From positions 3,348,001 through 3,412,000 of the forward strand of contig JAUEDM010000004.1 in the NCBI GenBank assembly GCA_033439685.1: 64,000 nucleotides of DNA. Reading direction: 5' to 3'. The stretch's first letter is position 1. The number at the start of each line of letters is the position of its first letter. The notes beneath the pieces are model-generated. The model did no database searches, was not told where the DNA came from, and saw nothing but the letters and a program-made list of their open reading frames with translations. A program made the position numbers and the translations under genes. Origin of the DNA: Apodospora peruviana. Lineage: Eukaryota; Ascomycota; Sordariomycetes; Sordariales; Lasiosphaeriaceae. Below, piece after piece: positions 12,301-22,882 of the stretch.

Positions 12301-12601
12301 ACAATGTTCTTTAATATAGGAGCAGACCTTCTGACCCCCGCATTTTATATAGACAAGTGAAAAAAGCAATCTAACATCAAGAATCCAAGGCGGTTAACAT
12401 GGCGGCAACTTCCCGCGGCATAACTGGACTAATGTTGGTGGTGATAGTGTACGCCAAGTAGGTAGCCAAATATGAATGACATAGGTACTTATATGGTTGA
12501 GTAGGACTCCTAGGTCCTGCTCTGTCTGATCCGTCTCTCGCCACCTTCTCCATTCTTTTGTCGTCGTCGTCACTGAAACTACCAGCAGTGTATTAGCCAA
12601 G
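9378..12601. other. 3.2 kb gene-poor region
   Basis: No ORF with protein-like character. The longest plus-strand ORF (11083-11511) has no recognisable domain and poor codon bias. Composition is AT-richer than coding DNA. Short CCTAGGTAGGT-type sequences occur near 11562 and pyrimidine tracts near 12520-12600 just before the next gene. It may hold decayed repeats, but I cannot name them. Confidence 0.55.
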
Positions 12602-13829
12602 ATGAAGTGGCTCACTCTCGCTGCGCTTGTTGCGCCTTCCCAGGCCGCCCTTCGATTCGGTTGCTCGACCCTGACGATCCAACGCCTCGATCCCCTCGTC
12701 GAGCCCGGCAAGGCTCCGTCGGCGCATCTGCACCAAATTGTCGGTGGAAATGCCTTCAACGCGACCATGTCGGGTGACATTGGCGAGCAGGGAACATGCA
12801 CGACGTGCACCTTCAGCGAGGACTTCTCCAACTACTGGACCGCCGTCATGTTCTTCAAGCACCCCAACGGCACATACAAGCGGGTGCCCATCATGCAAAA
12901 CACGGCGCTGCCCAACGGCATCAACGGCGGAATGACGGTCTATTATACCCAACAGGACTTCAACTCCAACGGCAACGTCAAGATCACATCCTTTAAGCCG
13001 GTACGTAACAACCCCCCCCCTCCCCCCCCCCCCAACACACACACACAGACACACATACTCCATCCTTATCACTACAGCGAATGCTGACAACCAACAACAG
13101 GGCTTCCGCATGGTAGTAGGCAGCCCGACGGCCACCAAGAGCAGCATCCCCGGCCTCAAGTTCGTCTGCCTCGAGACCAAGGGCACGCGTTTCCCGGAAC
13201 TCAACGACTTCCCGTCGAAGCCTTGCAAGGGCGGCATCATGACGGTCCACCACTTCCCGTCGTGCTGGGACGGCAAGAACCTCGACAGCCCCGACCACCA
13301 GTCGCACATGTACAACACGGTCAAGGAGGCCTTCAACCCGGCCGGCCCGTGCCCGGCGTCGCACCCGGTGCGCGTAGCCCAGGTCGCCTACGAGACCCTC
13401 TGGGACACGACCCAGTTCAACAACATGTGGCCCGCCGACGGCTCGAACCCATTCGTGCTCAGCTTCAGCGACAGCAAGGGCTACGGCACGCACGCCGACT
13501 ACCTGTTCGGGTGGAAGGGCGATTCGCTGCAGCGCGCCATGGACTCGTCGTGCATGTTCCAGGCGTGCGAGAACGGCCGGCCGCTCAAGTCGCAGGCTGT
13601 GAACAACATGAACAAGTGCACCGTAAAGAACATGGTCAATGAGGATATTGATGGCTGTAAGTCTTTTTTTTTTTTTTTTTTTTTTTTTTTGCTCTTCTTG
13701 GTTCCAACTACGTATTTGAAACGCAGGATTTGCTGACAAGGCATGTTCTGTTCAACAGGGCTCAAGTTCCTCCCTGGCCAGGGTGCCGACAACCACGACA
13801 TGTCGGGCATGACTGGCATGAAGCAGTAG
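12602..13829 (+). CDS. Secreted DUF1996 protein
   Basis: Secreted fungal protein of the DUF1996 family, function unknown, often made during growth on plant material or stress. A short signal peptide (MKWLTLAALVAPSQA) precedes family hallmarks: CSTLTIQRLDPLVEPG, SAHLHQIVGGNAF, FPSCWDGKNLDSPDHQSHM and THADYLFGWKGDSLQRAMD. Introns are 13001-13100 (phase 0, after SFKP) and 13657-13758 (phase 1, restoring Trp in DGWLKFLPGQG). The stop is at 13829. Both introns carry long homopolymers: C runs plus a CA repeat in the first, and 27 T in the second. It lacks the WSC domains or GPI tail that some relatives have. Identification is secure; role unknown. Confidence 0.93.
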
Positions 13830-16509
13830 TTTAATGAGAATATGAGATGGAAGTGACGTGGGTTTAGATGGCTGAAATGTCTCATGGTAAAGGAGCACGG
13901 TGGAGCGATTTGTTTGTTAAGAATTTGAAATTTTTATCGTGTAGCCTAGGTAACTACAACAACCGTATTAGCTACTAAAACTCTTACATTGAACGTAGTG
14001 ACGCAATATGATATCTTGCAAGACCAACCCACATATAGGTACTAGCTGTCTCCGTTGGTATACCTTAGGTACCGAGCTTGCGTTACGAAGTAGAGCTACC
14101 GGTTTATTTAGTTTGCCTTACACAACAGTCTGCATACGGGGTAAGTTATTAGAAATGAACGTGGCTTGGAGGCGAGCACTGTGAAGCTTTGCGTCTCTGT
14201 TTGATGCGAGGCGCAAGACAGTATATGACCACACGACTCGACTCGATGCCTTCATTGTTGAACTACTGGTGAGATCAAGGAAGGAGTCATATATGATATC
14301 TTTGTCAGGCCAGTTTATTTAGCCACTCCGTATACGTGTGCGGGTTACGGACTGTATCAGGACTGACGTTAGCCATAGAACACGTTCAATTCCTGCCAGG
14401 GCCATGTTCGCAGACGCGTCGCTTGCCATGCATGGTAAATACAGATAAACTTGATCTCAGTGCAACCGTGATTGCTGTTACGTGCAGCAACAGCCGGAGA
14501 CCTCAAACCACGGGACTGGGAATAAGACAACACCCAACGAGTGGCATCGCTGTGGTGTGCTGTGCATGTGCTGCAAGACGGAAATTGGATGGATCACGAC
14601 CTGTACACAAAAACCGAAAGAAGCTGGGGTCGTCTCCGCGTTTCTCATTTCTTTTTCCTCATGATTTTCGGGGACCTGATGTGATGGATGCCCGACCCGA
14701 TCTTTATTTTTATCAAACAACAAGCGCGGTGCGCGAATGTCTTTCTCTTTTCTAGCTGGCGTCGCCACTACGGCGAAGTGATGGGAGTGACGGAGGAGCG
14801 TGATGATAAGATTGCGGTCGAATCCACTCACCAAAACTCGGCCTGGTACGGGTGTACTCGTGCCTTGTTGGGCTGGGCTAAAAACACAGCGGATTGGCCG
14901 AGACAAACTGTTTCGAAGTGGTTCCCGTCACTACCGAATCTTGCGGGGAGAAACGTGGAGTTCTGTTACTGAGCCTTTAAGTTGTGGGGGACGGGACCGC
15001 CCTTTTCCAATCTCTTCCTTCCCCACGTGCCGAGGCTCGACCATTGTTTCAGAACGGCGTGAACGGGCAGGGACGGCCCTTGTTTGACAATTGACTTGGA
15101 ACTGACAGGCGCAAAAAAAGCAAACGGAAAATGTTTCCATCTCCCTCCGTCCAAGGTTCACCGTGTGTTTGTCGCAAACTCTGTTTTCTCAACACTCGAG
15201 TGCTGACTGATGGATATTATGGTAACATTCTCACGCACTGCGCCTTATTTTCCATTCTTGGATGTTTTTATACGGACTAATGCTACGCTGATGGCTGTCC
15301 TCGGCACTCGTTCTCCGTCTCTTGAAAAGCCTGCCTCGCATGGTCCGGCTTCCAGAACCGCAGCGCAGACACGCGACCGACCGACCGACCGCACATTTGC
15401 CTGCATGCCCGTTTTGCCGTTTTCTTGAGAACAAACAGCCAGCCAGTGAAGAGAGACCGACATCAAAAAGAGGGGGGAGTTCCCGGTTGTTCCAAATTTA
15501 CGCCCCATCTGTGTCCCCCTCTTTTTTACCCCTGGCTGTCCAGAAAAGGTAAACCAATCACATCCATGTCGGCAATCTCGCTTGCTAGGTCGATCTTTGG
15601 ATTGACCAATCACTGACGGTTGGTTCCTGAAATGGCGCTGAACAGGGGGGAGAGGCCCATGCGCCTGTGAGGGACATCGTAGGACGGGGACGAGGGAGTG
15701 GACGAGAGAGGAAGCCAACGATTCCATCTCTTCCAACCCTCTCCTGCGCCTGTCTCTCTCCGATCTTCTGGACTTTTGCTGAACGATTGGGTTCTCTCTT
15801 GTGGCGGCCTCGAAGATGGCGGGTTTGTTTGGTTCACAGCAATGGCGCTTCCACAGATGTTTTCCTCGGTGGATGTGGATGGATGTGATGGTCCTTGGTT
15901 GTGATTGCACAGACAGGTGTTCGCAGGTTCACACAAACAACGCTTGTGCACCAGTCGACAGGCCTAACAGGGATCCAACTCCAGATGGAAAGACAGGCAA
16001 AGCCCTCCCGTGTCGATCCCAGGGTCTCCTCTCCCCAGGTCCCGGGCCGTACGGGGTACCACCACGCTCGTGCAGCTTGTGCCTTGGCCCTACCAAAGCG
16101 CGCACACAGGGCCGCTGTTCTCCTGCAGCTCGCAGTTGTCGTGCCCTCTCGTCCTCTCTCCTCGTTTCTTCTCTCCACCTTCCATACACATTCCCTTTTG
16201 GTGGAAGTCATCGTTCGCTCGCTGGTGTTGAGTCCTTCCTTTGAGGTGTTGCGCACTCCCTAACACGGACGCTCACCCTTTACATTCTCTTTACTCCGCC
16301 CTACGGCGCCTACCAACTGGCTTTTCTTTCTTTTTTGACTCCCGGTGATATATCGTTCGAGTTGCTTAAGCTGCGCGCAAGGGCTGCTGCAGGAACCTTC
16401 ATTCATTTGTCACGTACCCTCGAGACGCATACCTACTACGAACATACGCCGTGACATACTCGAACCAAAGCGACGATTCATTGGCCTTGGAGCCAAGATC
16501 ATTTACACC
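13830..16509. other. 2.7 kb intergenic region, upstream of the TM-SH3 gene
   Basis: Several overlapping ORFs exist on both strands between 15.2 and 16.3 kb but none has consistent codon bias or domains. From about 15.9 kb pyrimidine-rich tracts (CTCTCTCC, TTTCTTTC) dominate, as in long fungal promoters and leaders. A GACCGACC run occurs near 15374. Most likely a large regulatory region and 5' leader. Confidence 0.55.
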
Positions 16510-18391
16510 ATGGCACAACACGACCTTCTTTTCGGGAAGGCGGCGCATGAACGGAGGGCCTTCTTTGACGATGTGAAGAGTGCTTGGGACGACATGTTCG
16601 ACGGACCCGACGACAATGAGGATGAGCCGCCAAGGAGAACGTTCACCAAGACAATGCAGACGACCATCACCGCTCCCACAGTCGAGGTCACGACCACCGC
16701 CCCAGCCAGGACGACGCTCATAATCGACGAAACCCCGACTACCGTCAAGCAAACCACAACTAAGGTCCCGACGACTACCCACCAACACACCACTGCCAAG
16801 GGTGCGCCGCTAACCGGTCCGGCCTCATCACTACCGACCGCCATGACCCCGGTCTCGCAACCGATCGACAGCACCCTCGCTATCGCCGCCGAGACACCAT
16901 CATCACTAGCGACTAGCGTCCGGACCGCCGACAGAGCCGGCGCAGTGTCGGCATCGAGCTCTGCAGCACAGGCGACCGCGAGCCCAGACAGCAACAGCGG
17001 GGAGACCAGCGCCGGAACCAAGGCCGGCATCGCGATCGGCGTGCTGGCCGGCCTTTTGGCGTTGTTCCTGATCGTGTGGTTTATCTTTACCAAGCGGAAG
17101 AGGCAGCTGGAGAAGCAGCGGCAGGAAGAAGAAGACGAGAAGATCAACGGGCCCTTTTCCGACAGCGCCGCCATCCGGACCCCAACCACGGCGCCCAGAC
17201 TCAGCTTGCGACCGGTGACGCAGTTCCTGCCGAATCTCATGGCGGCCAACGGCCCTCAGGACAACAAGAGGACCAGCCGTTCCGCCGCCGCGACTCTTTC
17301 TCCAACGACCACAGCCGCGCAAACTTCTTCGCCGTTCAACAGACCCGCTGGGGCCAGTGCGTGGGAACGCCCGACCGCAGCCTCGATGAACAACGGGAAC
17401 CCCTATGATCGGCTGGCAGCAGCACCGGCAGCAAGCGCAAACCCGTTCAACGATAGCCAGCGCATCGTCGAAGAACCGCCCAGACCAGTCAGCCCCCTCG
17501 AAAATACTGCCGGCGGTATGGCCACCACCGGCGGCCCTGCGGAGCCCGTCTCGCCCATTGACGACACAAGACCCGTCCCTGACTTCCCTACACCCAATGC
17601 TGCCAGTCCCGCCGCGGTCGGAGTTGCCGCGGCAGCAGGAGGAGCAGCTGGTGTTGTCGCCGGCGCAGGTCTGATCCGTAAAGCATCCATCCGCAAGGAC
17701 GGCGTGCCCAAGCCTCTTGACCTGACCCGCCCGCCACCGCTGTCAGCGGTTCCTCCCAGCCCGGCGGGCACCGAGTTCAGCGTGAACTCGATGGCGCCAG
17801 GTCAGGCGCCCGGCCCGTCCGCGAGCGCCGCCGACATCGCCGCCGCAGGCGGACCGGCCCAGTCGACTGTTCATCGCGTGCAGCTCGACTTCAAGCCGAC
17901 CATGGATGACGAGCTTGAGCTTCGTGCTGGTCAGCTCGTTCGTCTATTGCACGAGTATGATGACGGTTGGGTACGTACCTACTATTGCCTCCTCCTTACA
18001 CACGCAGATTTTACACATTACTAACCGGAAAACAAATTTAGGCTCTCTGCATCCGTATGGATCGCTCCGCGCAAGGCGTCGTGCCACGCACTTGTCTCTC
18101 CGTCCGGCCTCTCAAGCCCAGGCCTGCACCGGGGCAGGGCGGTCCGCCGGTAAACCCTAACCGTGGCCCCGGCGGACCATCGACGGGTCCGAACTACCGC
18201 GGACCGCCGCTGCAGAATGGTGGTGGTCGACCGCAGTCCCCGTACGGAATGCGCCCTGCGTCCCCAGCAGGTGGAAGTGGTGGCCCTCGCTACCACCCGC
18301 AGCAACAGCAGCAAGGTGGCCGTTCCCAAAGCCCACAAGGCATGAGAAGGATGAGCCCGCCGACTGGTCCGAGCCCGATGGGCGGTGGCCC

Positions 18392-18423
<32 letters not shown>

Positions 18424-18488
18424 GTCGCCCGACAGGACCACCAACCGGATCGGTGGAACGGAGACCAGTTCCAGGGCAGGCGTATTAA
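16510..18488 (+). CDS. Single-pass membrane protein with C-terminal SH3 domain (Fus1-like architecture)
   Basis: Order of parts in 635 residues: an acidic N-terminus; a Thr/Ser-rich segment likely to be O-glycosylated outside the cell (TTTITAP, VTTTAPARTT); one transmembrane helix at about 175-197 (GIAIGVLAGLLALFLIVWFI) followed by a basic stop-transfer KRKR; a long disordered Pro/Ala/Ser region; an SH3 domain at about 454-510; and a Pro/Gly-rich tail with 11 glutamines. The intron at 17971-18041 (phase 0) splits the SH3 domain after YDDGW. The layout is that of yeast Fus1, a cell-fusion scaffold; function here is inferred from architecture only. Start ATG 16510 (MAQHDLLFG). No N-terminal signal peptide, so the helix probably serves as signal anchor. 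Confidence 0.85.
18389..18422 (+). repeat. CAG trinucleotide tract encoding polyglutamine
   Basis: About eleven consecutive CAG-type codons near the 3' end of the TM-SH3 gene encode the Gln run in GGGPQQQ...RRPTG. Such tracts vary in length between strains. Confidence 0.9.
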
Positions 18489-20476
18489 GTGACCTCGTCC
18501 ATCACCCATCACGAATTATTGTAAAATCGCGCCCATTGGCTCCTTCACGCAACGGCATGGCGGGCAGTCTCTTTTCGGTTCATGTCCCTAGTCATATAGC
18601 CTAGCTGAGTGACATGCCCCCAGGTGGCTGCACGGCATTTCTCTTGTTTTTGATGACTGGAGTGGAAGCAGAAGCAGGAAGGAAGGAGCATAAAAGCGAC
18701 AACACCACAACACAAGCAACAACGAACCCCCCCCTGACCGATATGACTTGCACAACATGTTTTGGCTTTTTCTTATTTATATACTTCACGTCACTCGTTC
18801 GTCGCTTGCGACTTGATCCCCCCTTTTTTCACACCCCACCCATCCACCTGCCATGGTAGACCAAGATGCCGGGCTGATTGGTTTGACTGACTGGGAAAAA
18901 ATTCGGTCTAATTTCTTGTTCATAACTTTTATTCTTTATTTCTTATTCTTATTCTTCGATTCACCCCACGGTCATCTCGTCTGATGAAAGGGAGATGATC
19001 TTTTCTGGTTGGCTTGATGCTTTGTATCAGTAAAGATGGTTTGGTTTGGTTGGCAGCCTCCTCCTTCGAGGAGACTTGACCTTTGAGATCCGCGGCGCTG
19101 GAGAGGAGGACGATGATGACAGATTATGGACGTTGGTTGCAGGACCCGGATACTAGTAGGGTCAATCTATCTGGTCCACCTGGGTGGACATTTGGAATTC
19201 GTTGAGTTTGGAGCTAAATGCAGGCGGGAGAGGATATGTATGTGTGTATGTGGGTAGAATCAAAAATTTATATCTCTCCCGAGATCGGTTTTCTTGAGCC
19301 ACCATCCATATAATGTGCAATTTTATTCCACTCACCGTCCTATACTTCGGCCGGGATGCCAAAACCAGACCTTGGTGCGATTTCTTTGCACCACCCCCCC
19401 CCCCCCCCCCGGATCTGGGACGAGGAAACGGCGTGGGTCTGATACATACTCGATGTTTATTATACTCAGGCGCATATGTTCATCTCGTCAATGGCAAGCC
19501 AGCTGTACCGCGTAAGGCTTCAATACCACCAGCAGAGATGTACACGTAGACACATGCAGTACAGCGAGAACAAATCACACGCCTTTTAAGGCAAATACCA
19601 CGAGACATGGCAAAATACGCACAGGCACAGTAATAATCGAGAATGCATGTACGTACAATAATCTGACATTTATTCCTTTTGAGAAATCCATGCCAGCCAG
19701 CAGATTGAGGCCCTAAAAGCTCATTATATCTCTCAACTAGCAGGTATTCGAACCTGTGCTGCCTTTGGCAACCTATATTACGAAGTACATCTCCCAGCTA
19801 GCCGAAATCCAGGAATTTGGGTGCTGCCTTTCGAGCACGTTATTTCCTGACAGCTTGCCATTGTCCCGTTTGATATAATGTTGTGTGTATGTGCCCATAG
19901 TCCTACATGCCATCATTCCTGTCAGCTAGCATAATGTATCGAGTTGTGCTGTGTTTAGCAAGCACTATTATATCTGCCCAGCTAGCCAGTCTTCCCGAAT
20001 TACGTGTCCCCCCATCCCTTGTGCCCATCGTCCTACATATCATCCTTCCTGTCAGCTAGCAGAGTGTATCGAGTTGTGCGGTGTTTAGCAAGCACTATTT
20101 ATTATATCTGCCCAGCTAGCCATTCTCCCCGAATTTTGTATCCCGATAATCCTACAGAACAAGCGATGCGATTTGGATATGTGTGATCTTCAAACCCTAG
20201 CAACTCCGAAGCCTTCTTTGCTGGCTTACTGATTCGTCAAGAAAGTTACTCGTTCTCGGCGGCGCTAACGGCCCCCTGATCGAGGTCGCCCCTGCGGAGT
20301 GGACCCCAGGTTGTTGAAAAATTCCATAGCCCGTTGCAGCACATCATTTCGAAGTGGAATTTGAGGCTGAAGCCGTATGTTGGTTAACATTCGTTGGAGG
20401 TCCCGCCGTAGTGAAACGTCCATACCGGGGACCTAGCTGGCCTGGAGTTGTGGGTGGAATGCGTCTATTCCGGATA
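18489..20476. other. Intergenic region with poly-C tract and tRNA-like repeats
   Basis: Convergent 3' ends. It contains a run of 17 C at 19394-19410, AT-rich stretches near 18900-18960, and the tRNA-like repeat cluster described separately. No gene supported. Confidence 0.6.
19731..20134 (-). repeat. Three related tRNA-like repeat units, two in a 130 bp direct repeat
   Basis: On the minus strand three segments begin GCTAGCTGGG(C)AGAT and end near CTGCTAGYTGA. The one at 19731-19803 contains GGTTCGAATAC, one base off the B-box consensus of tRNA genes, in a stem CAGGT/ACCTG. The other two (about 19891-20000 and 20021-20134, offset exactly 130 bp) keep the frame of the unit but have a decayed B-box (ACTCGATAC). 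No complete cloverleaf with a paired acceptor stem could be drawn, so this is not called a tRNA gene. A tRNA-derived SINE or tandemly copied tRNA relic fits better. Confidence 0.55.
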
Positions 20477-21040
20477 CTACGAAGTGTTGGAGTTCTGTTG
20501 CGAGTAACCCGAGTCCTCTCCACGGATCGGGATCTCCGGCGAGTTGGATCCTCCATACTGGGCAGCGTGAGCGGTGGGAACTCGCTCGGGAGAAACACGT
20601 CTCTCGCCAACTGCAGCGGGCAGAAATCGGGAAGCAGTGGAGAGACTCTGTGTCGTTGATCCTCCATATAGTTCCTCAGGGCGGTACCGATCAGCAGACC
20701 GGTCGATCGAATGCCCGTGGTTTCCATCAGCGGAGCGGTCGATTGCACGCGAATGACCAGAGACTCGACCAGCGAAACGGTCGATTGAACGACCAGGGAT
20801 TCGATCAGAAGAGCGATCGATCAAAGAACGGAGAGCTCGACCATGAGAGTGGTTGACTGCAGGACGGGGTCCGTCCTCTGGCACCCACTCCCATCTTCCA
20901 CGCTGGGTTCTGGGGTCATTGCCCGGCAACGTTTCGAGCTGGGTCCTGGGGACATCAATATGTAACATTTCGCTCTGGGCTCTGGGGCCTTCAGTTGGTA
21001 ACATATCGGACAATTCAGACGTACGGCGGGCCTTTCGGTC
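20477..21040 (-). other. In-frame open extension directly after the NAF1 stop codon (187 codons)
   Basis: Immediately downstream of the TAG that ends NAF1 the same frame stays open for 187 codons. It encodes three consecutive 12-residue repeats (SDMLPTEGPRAQ, SEMLHIDVPRTQ, LETLPGNDPRTQ) and then an Arg/Ser/Asp-rich region with repeated SIDRSADR units. The repeats are kept in frame, unlike random UTR. Possible explanations are readthrough, an unrecognised splice that skips the TAG, a recent CAG-to-TAG mutation, or chance with repeat expansion in UTR. Confidence 0.4.
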
Positions 21041-22882
21041 CTAATTCGGACCCTGACCATACGCGCTGCTGCCATGAGCCCAATACTGAGACTGTTGCGG
21101 CCGGTGGGCCTGAGGCTGAGGCTGCTGGCCTTGTCCTGGCTGGGTCGGGAGAAAGGGGTTCACATAAGCACCGGGAGGAGGCGCCTGTGGTGTTGTCGAC
21201 CAAGCTGGAGCCGGCGGCTGCTGGAAACCCGTGGACTGATGCGCAGCCGTCGGAGCATACTGCACATGCTGTTGCTGCTGTTGGCCGGGGATTTGGTTCC
21301 AGGTCTGATGGCCATATTGGGGCGCGTGAACTTGACCTTGCGGCGTAGGGTAAGTATTGGCCGATGGCGGATATGCAGATGATGAGCCGGGAAGCCAGCT
21401 GCTCACAGGAGGAGCTGCCGGCGGGGTGGCATTGTACGGTGCCGGTGGGGCTTGATAAGGACCATGCGGCGAAGAAAAGCGAGTCACATGAGAGGGTGTT
21501 GGGGCACTGTCAAAGCCAAACGCTCCACCACGATGACCACTGTGTTGCTGGTGTGGTGGGAATGTAGTCGGGGGCCTCGGAGGCAGAGACGCTGATGCCG
21601 GCATTGTCGACGGTGCGCCCCGAGCGAATGCTGAGGGCCTGCTCAGTGGGCGGTACGGTCCGTCATCCTCATACTCGAGGGTGGCTGAGGATTGAGTGCC
21701 GCTGAAGGGGCTTCCACCAGGCACGAGATGGCGAGCAATATTTCCCCGGCCTCCCCGGCCTCCGCGCCCGCCGCGGCCCCTGCGGTTTCCGCGACCACTA
21801 CGTCCGCGGCCAGATTTGCCACCGCGCAGGCGGTAGGCCTCTTCCTTCTCATCGTCCGAGAACTCGACGTCCTCCACTTCTTCGTCGTGGACGTTGGAGG
21901 CGTCGGTAAATTTCGCCGCCTTTAACTGCTCCGTGAACACGTATTGTGCGTGTGTAGTCGAATAGTAGATCACTGTAGAGGCTTCTAGTCCCAGCTCTTT
22001 GATCTCTTCCTCTGTTGAGAACTTGACGGTGTAAAGAGGGTTGCTGACAGCGCCCAAGGTGTCTGCTAACGCGCCAACGACAGTTCGGTCTGCCTTGCAA
22101 AGAACTGATCCCGTATCAAGAGCCCTATACGTGCCAGAAATCATAGACTTGATCACGATAGTTCGCTCAACAATCGACTGGATCTCCCCTAGAAGCTCGA
22201 TCGGCATGTCTGGTGTGATGACGACATCAGGCTTAGGTATAACCTCCTCAACAATCTCATTATGTGTTCGCAGGACTCCCTGGTCCGGCGCTGTGGACCT
22301 GTCGTCCATGAGAAGACGGGCAGTCTCCTCAACCCCAAGGAGCTCGTAGTCATCGGCGTCCTCAGAATCGTCGTCTGACGAACTGTCGGAGCTAGACGAC
22401 TCGGAGGAAGACTCGTAGGGTGAAGAATCAACCTCCCATCCTGGGTGCTCGTCCTCGACTTGATTCTCATCGTCACCATTTTCATGGCTTTGGCTGTCGC
22501 CATTCTCTGGAGCCTGTTCCTCCGCTTCCGTGGAAGACGTCATCATTCCATCCAGTGCTGCTTCCAGGGCATGAGTGACATTCGGGCTTTGTGGGGCACC
22601 GGTCATGTCTGCGTCCTGGTCGATGTCCTTGTCAGCGTCCTTGTTGCTGATGTCTGGTTGCTCTTCTGTTTTTTGCAAGACCTCCGTATCCGGCGCGACT
22701 GTGGATGACGTGGATTCCGAAGGCTGGGCTGAATCGGTCATGGAGTGGTCAGTGGTGCCGATAATGTTGTAGACATTCTGCCCGTGCACGCTTGCGGCAG
22801 CCGCAAGCAAATCAGGGGTAATAGGAACACCGTTTGCTGTAGCGAGGCTAAGGCCAGGGATCTGAAATGGCTGATCCGCCAT
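21041..22882 (-). CDS. NAF1: H/ACA ribonucleoprotein assembly factor NAF1
   Basis: Nuclear factor that binds Cbf5 during H/ACA snoRNP assembly before Gar1 replaces it. Intronless, 613 residues, start ATG 22882 (MADQPFQIPGLSLATANG). An acidic, Ser/Asp-rich region (about 140-175) precedes the Gar1/Naf1 core at about 215-325, with PIELLGEIQSIVERTIVIKS and DTGSVLCKADRTVVGALADT. An RGG-type basic stretch (GRGRSGRGNRRGRGGRGGRG, about 358-380) follows, then a Pro/Gln-rich tail ending AYGQGPN. The order acidic-core-RGG-P/Q tail is that of Naf1 rather than Gar1, which has RGG at both ends and no acidic arm. It is divergent from ALG9. Confidence 0.93.
   Translation of the reverse strand: MADQPFQIPGLSLATANGVPITPDLLAAAASVHGQNVYNIIGTTDHSMTDSAQPSESTSSTVAPDTEVLQKTEEQPDISNKDADKDIDQDADMTGAPQSPNVTHALEAALDGMMTSSTEAEEQAPENGDSQSHENGDDENQVEDEHPGWEVDSSPYESSSESSSSDSSSDDDSEDADDYELLGVEETARLLMDDRSTAPDQGVLRTHNEIVEEVIPKPDVVITPDMPIELLGEIQSIVERTIVIKSMISGTYRALDTGSVLCKADRTVVGALADTLGAVSNPLYTVKFSTEEEIKELGLEASTVIYYSTTHAQYVFTEQLKAAKFTDASNVHDEEVEDVEFSDDEKEEAYRLRGGKSGRGRSGRGNRRGRGGRGGRGGRGNIARHLVPGGSPFSGTQSSATLEYEDDGPYRPLSRPSAFARGAPSTMPASASLPPRPPTTFPPHQQHSGHRGGAFGFDSAPTPSHVTRFSSPHGPYQAPPAPYNATPPAAPPVSSWLPGSSSAYPPSANTYPTPQGQVHAPQYGHQTWNQIPGQQQQQHVQYAPTAAHQSTGFQQPPAPAWSTTPQAPPPGAYVNPFLPTQPGQGQQPQPQAHRPQQSQYWAHGSSAYGQGPN

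Noticed and set aside
12593..13739. Long antisense ORFs over the DUF1996 gene
   Set aside because: They mirror the GC-rich coding strand and include the homopolymer introns; typical shadow frames.
13657..13758. T27 run as a transcription terminator
   Set aside because: It lies between good splice sites and the following exon restores the conserved end of the protein.
15245..15910. 221-codon minus-strand ORF upstream of the TM-SH3 gene
   Set aside because: Poor codon bias, no domain, overlaps similar-length ORFs on both strands in a pyrimidine-rich region.
19731..19803. A functional tRNA gene
   Set aside because: The B-box is nearly perfect, but no seven-base-pair acceptor stem or consistent anticodon arm can be formed, and related neighbours are decayed.
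21041..21043. TAG recoded as an amino acid by a special system
   Set aside because: No SECIS or pyrrolysine context is expected in fungi; readthrough, splicing or mutation are simpler.
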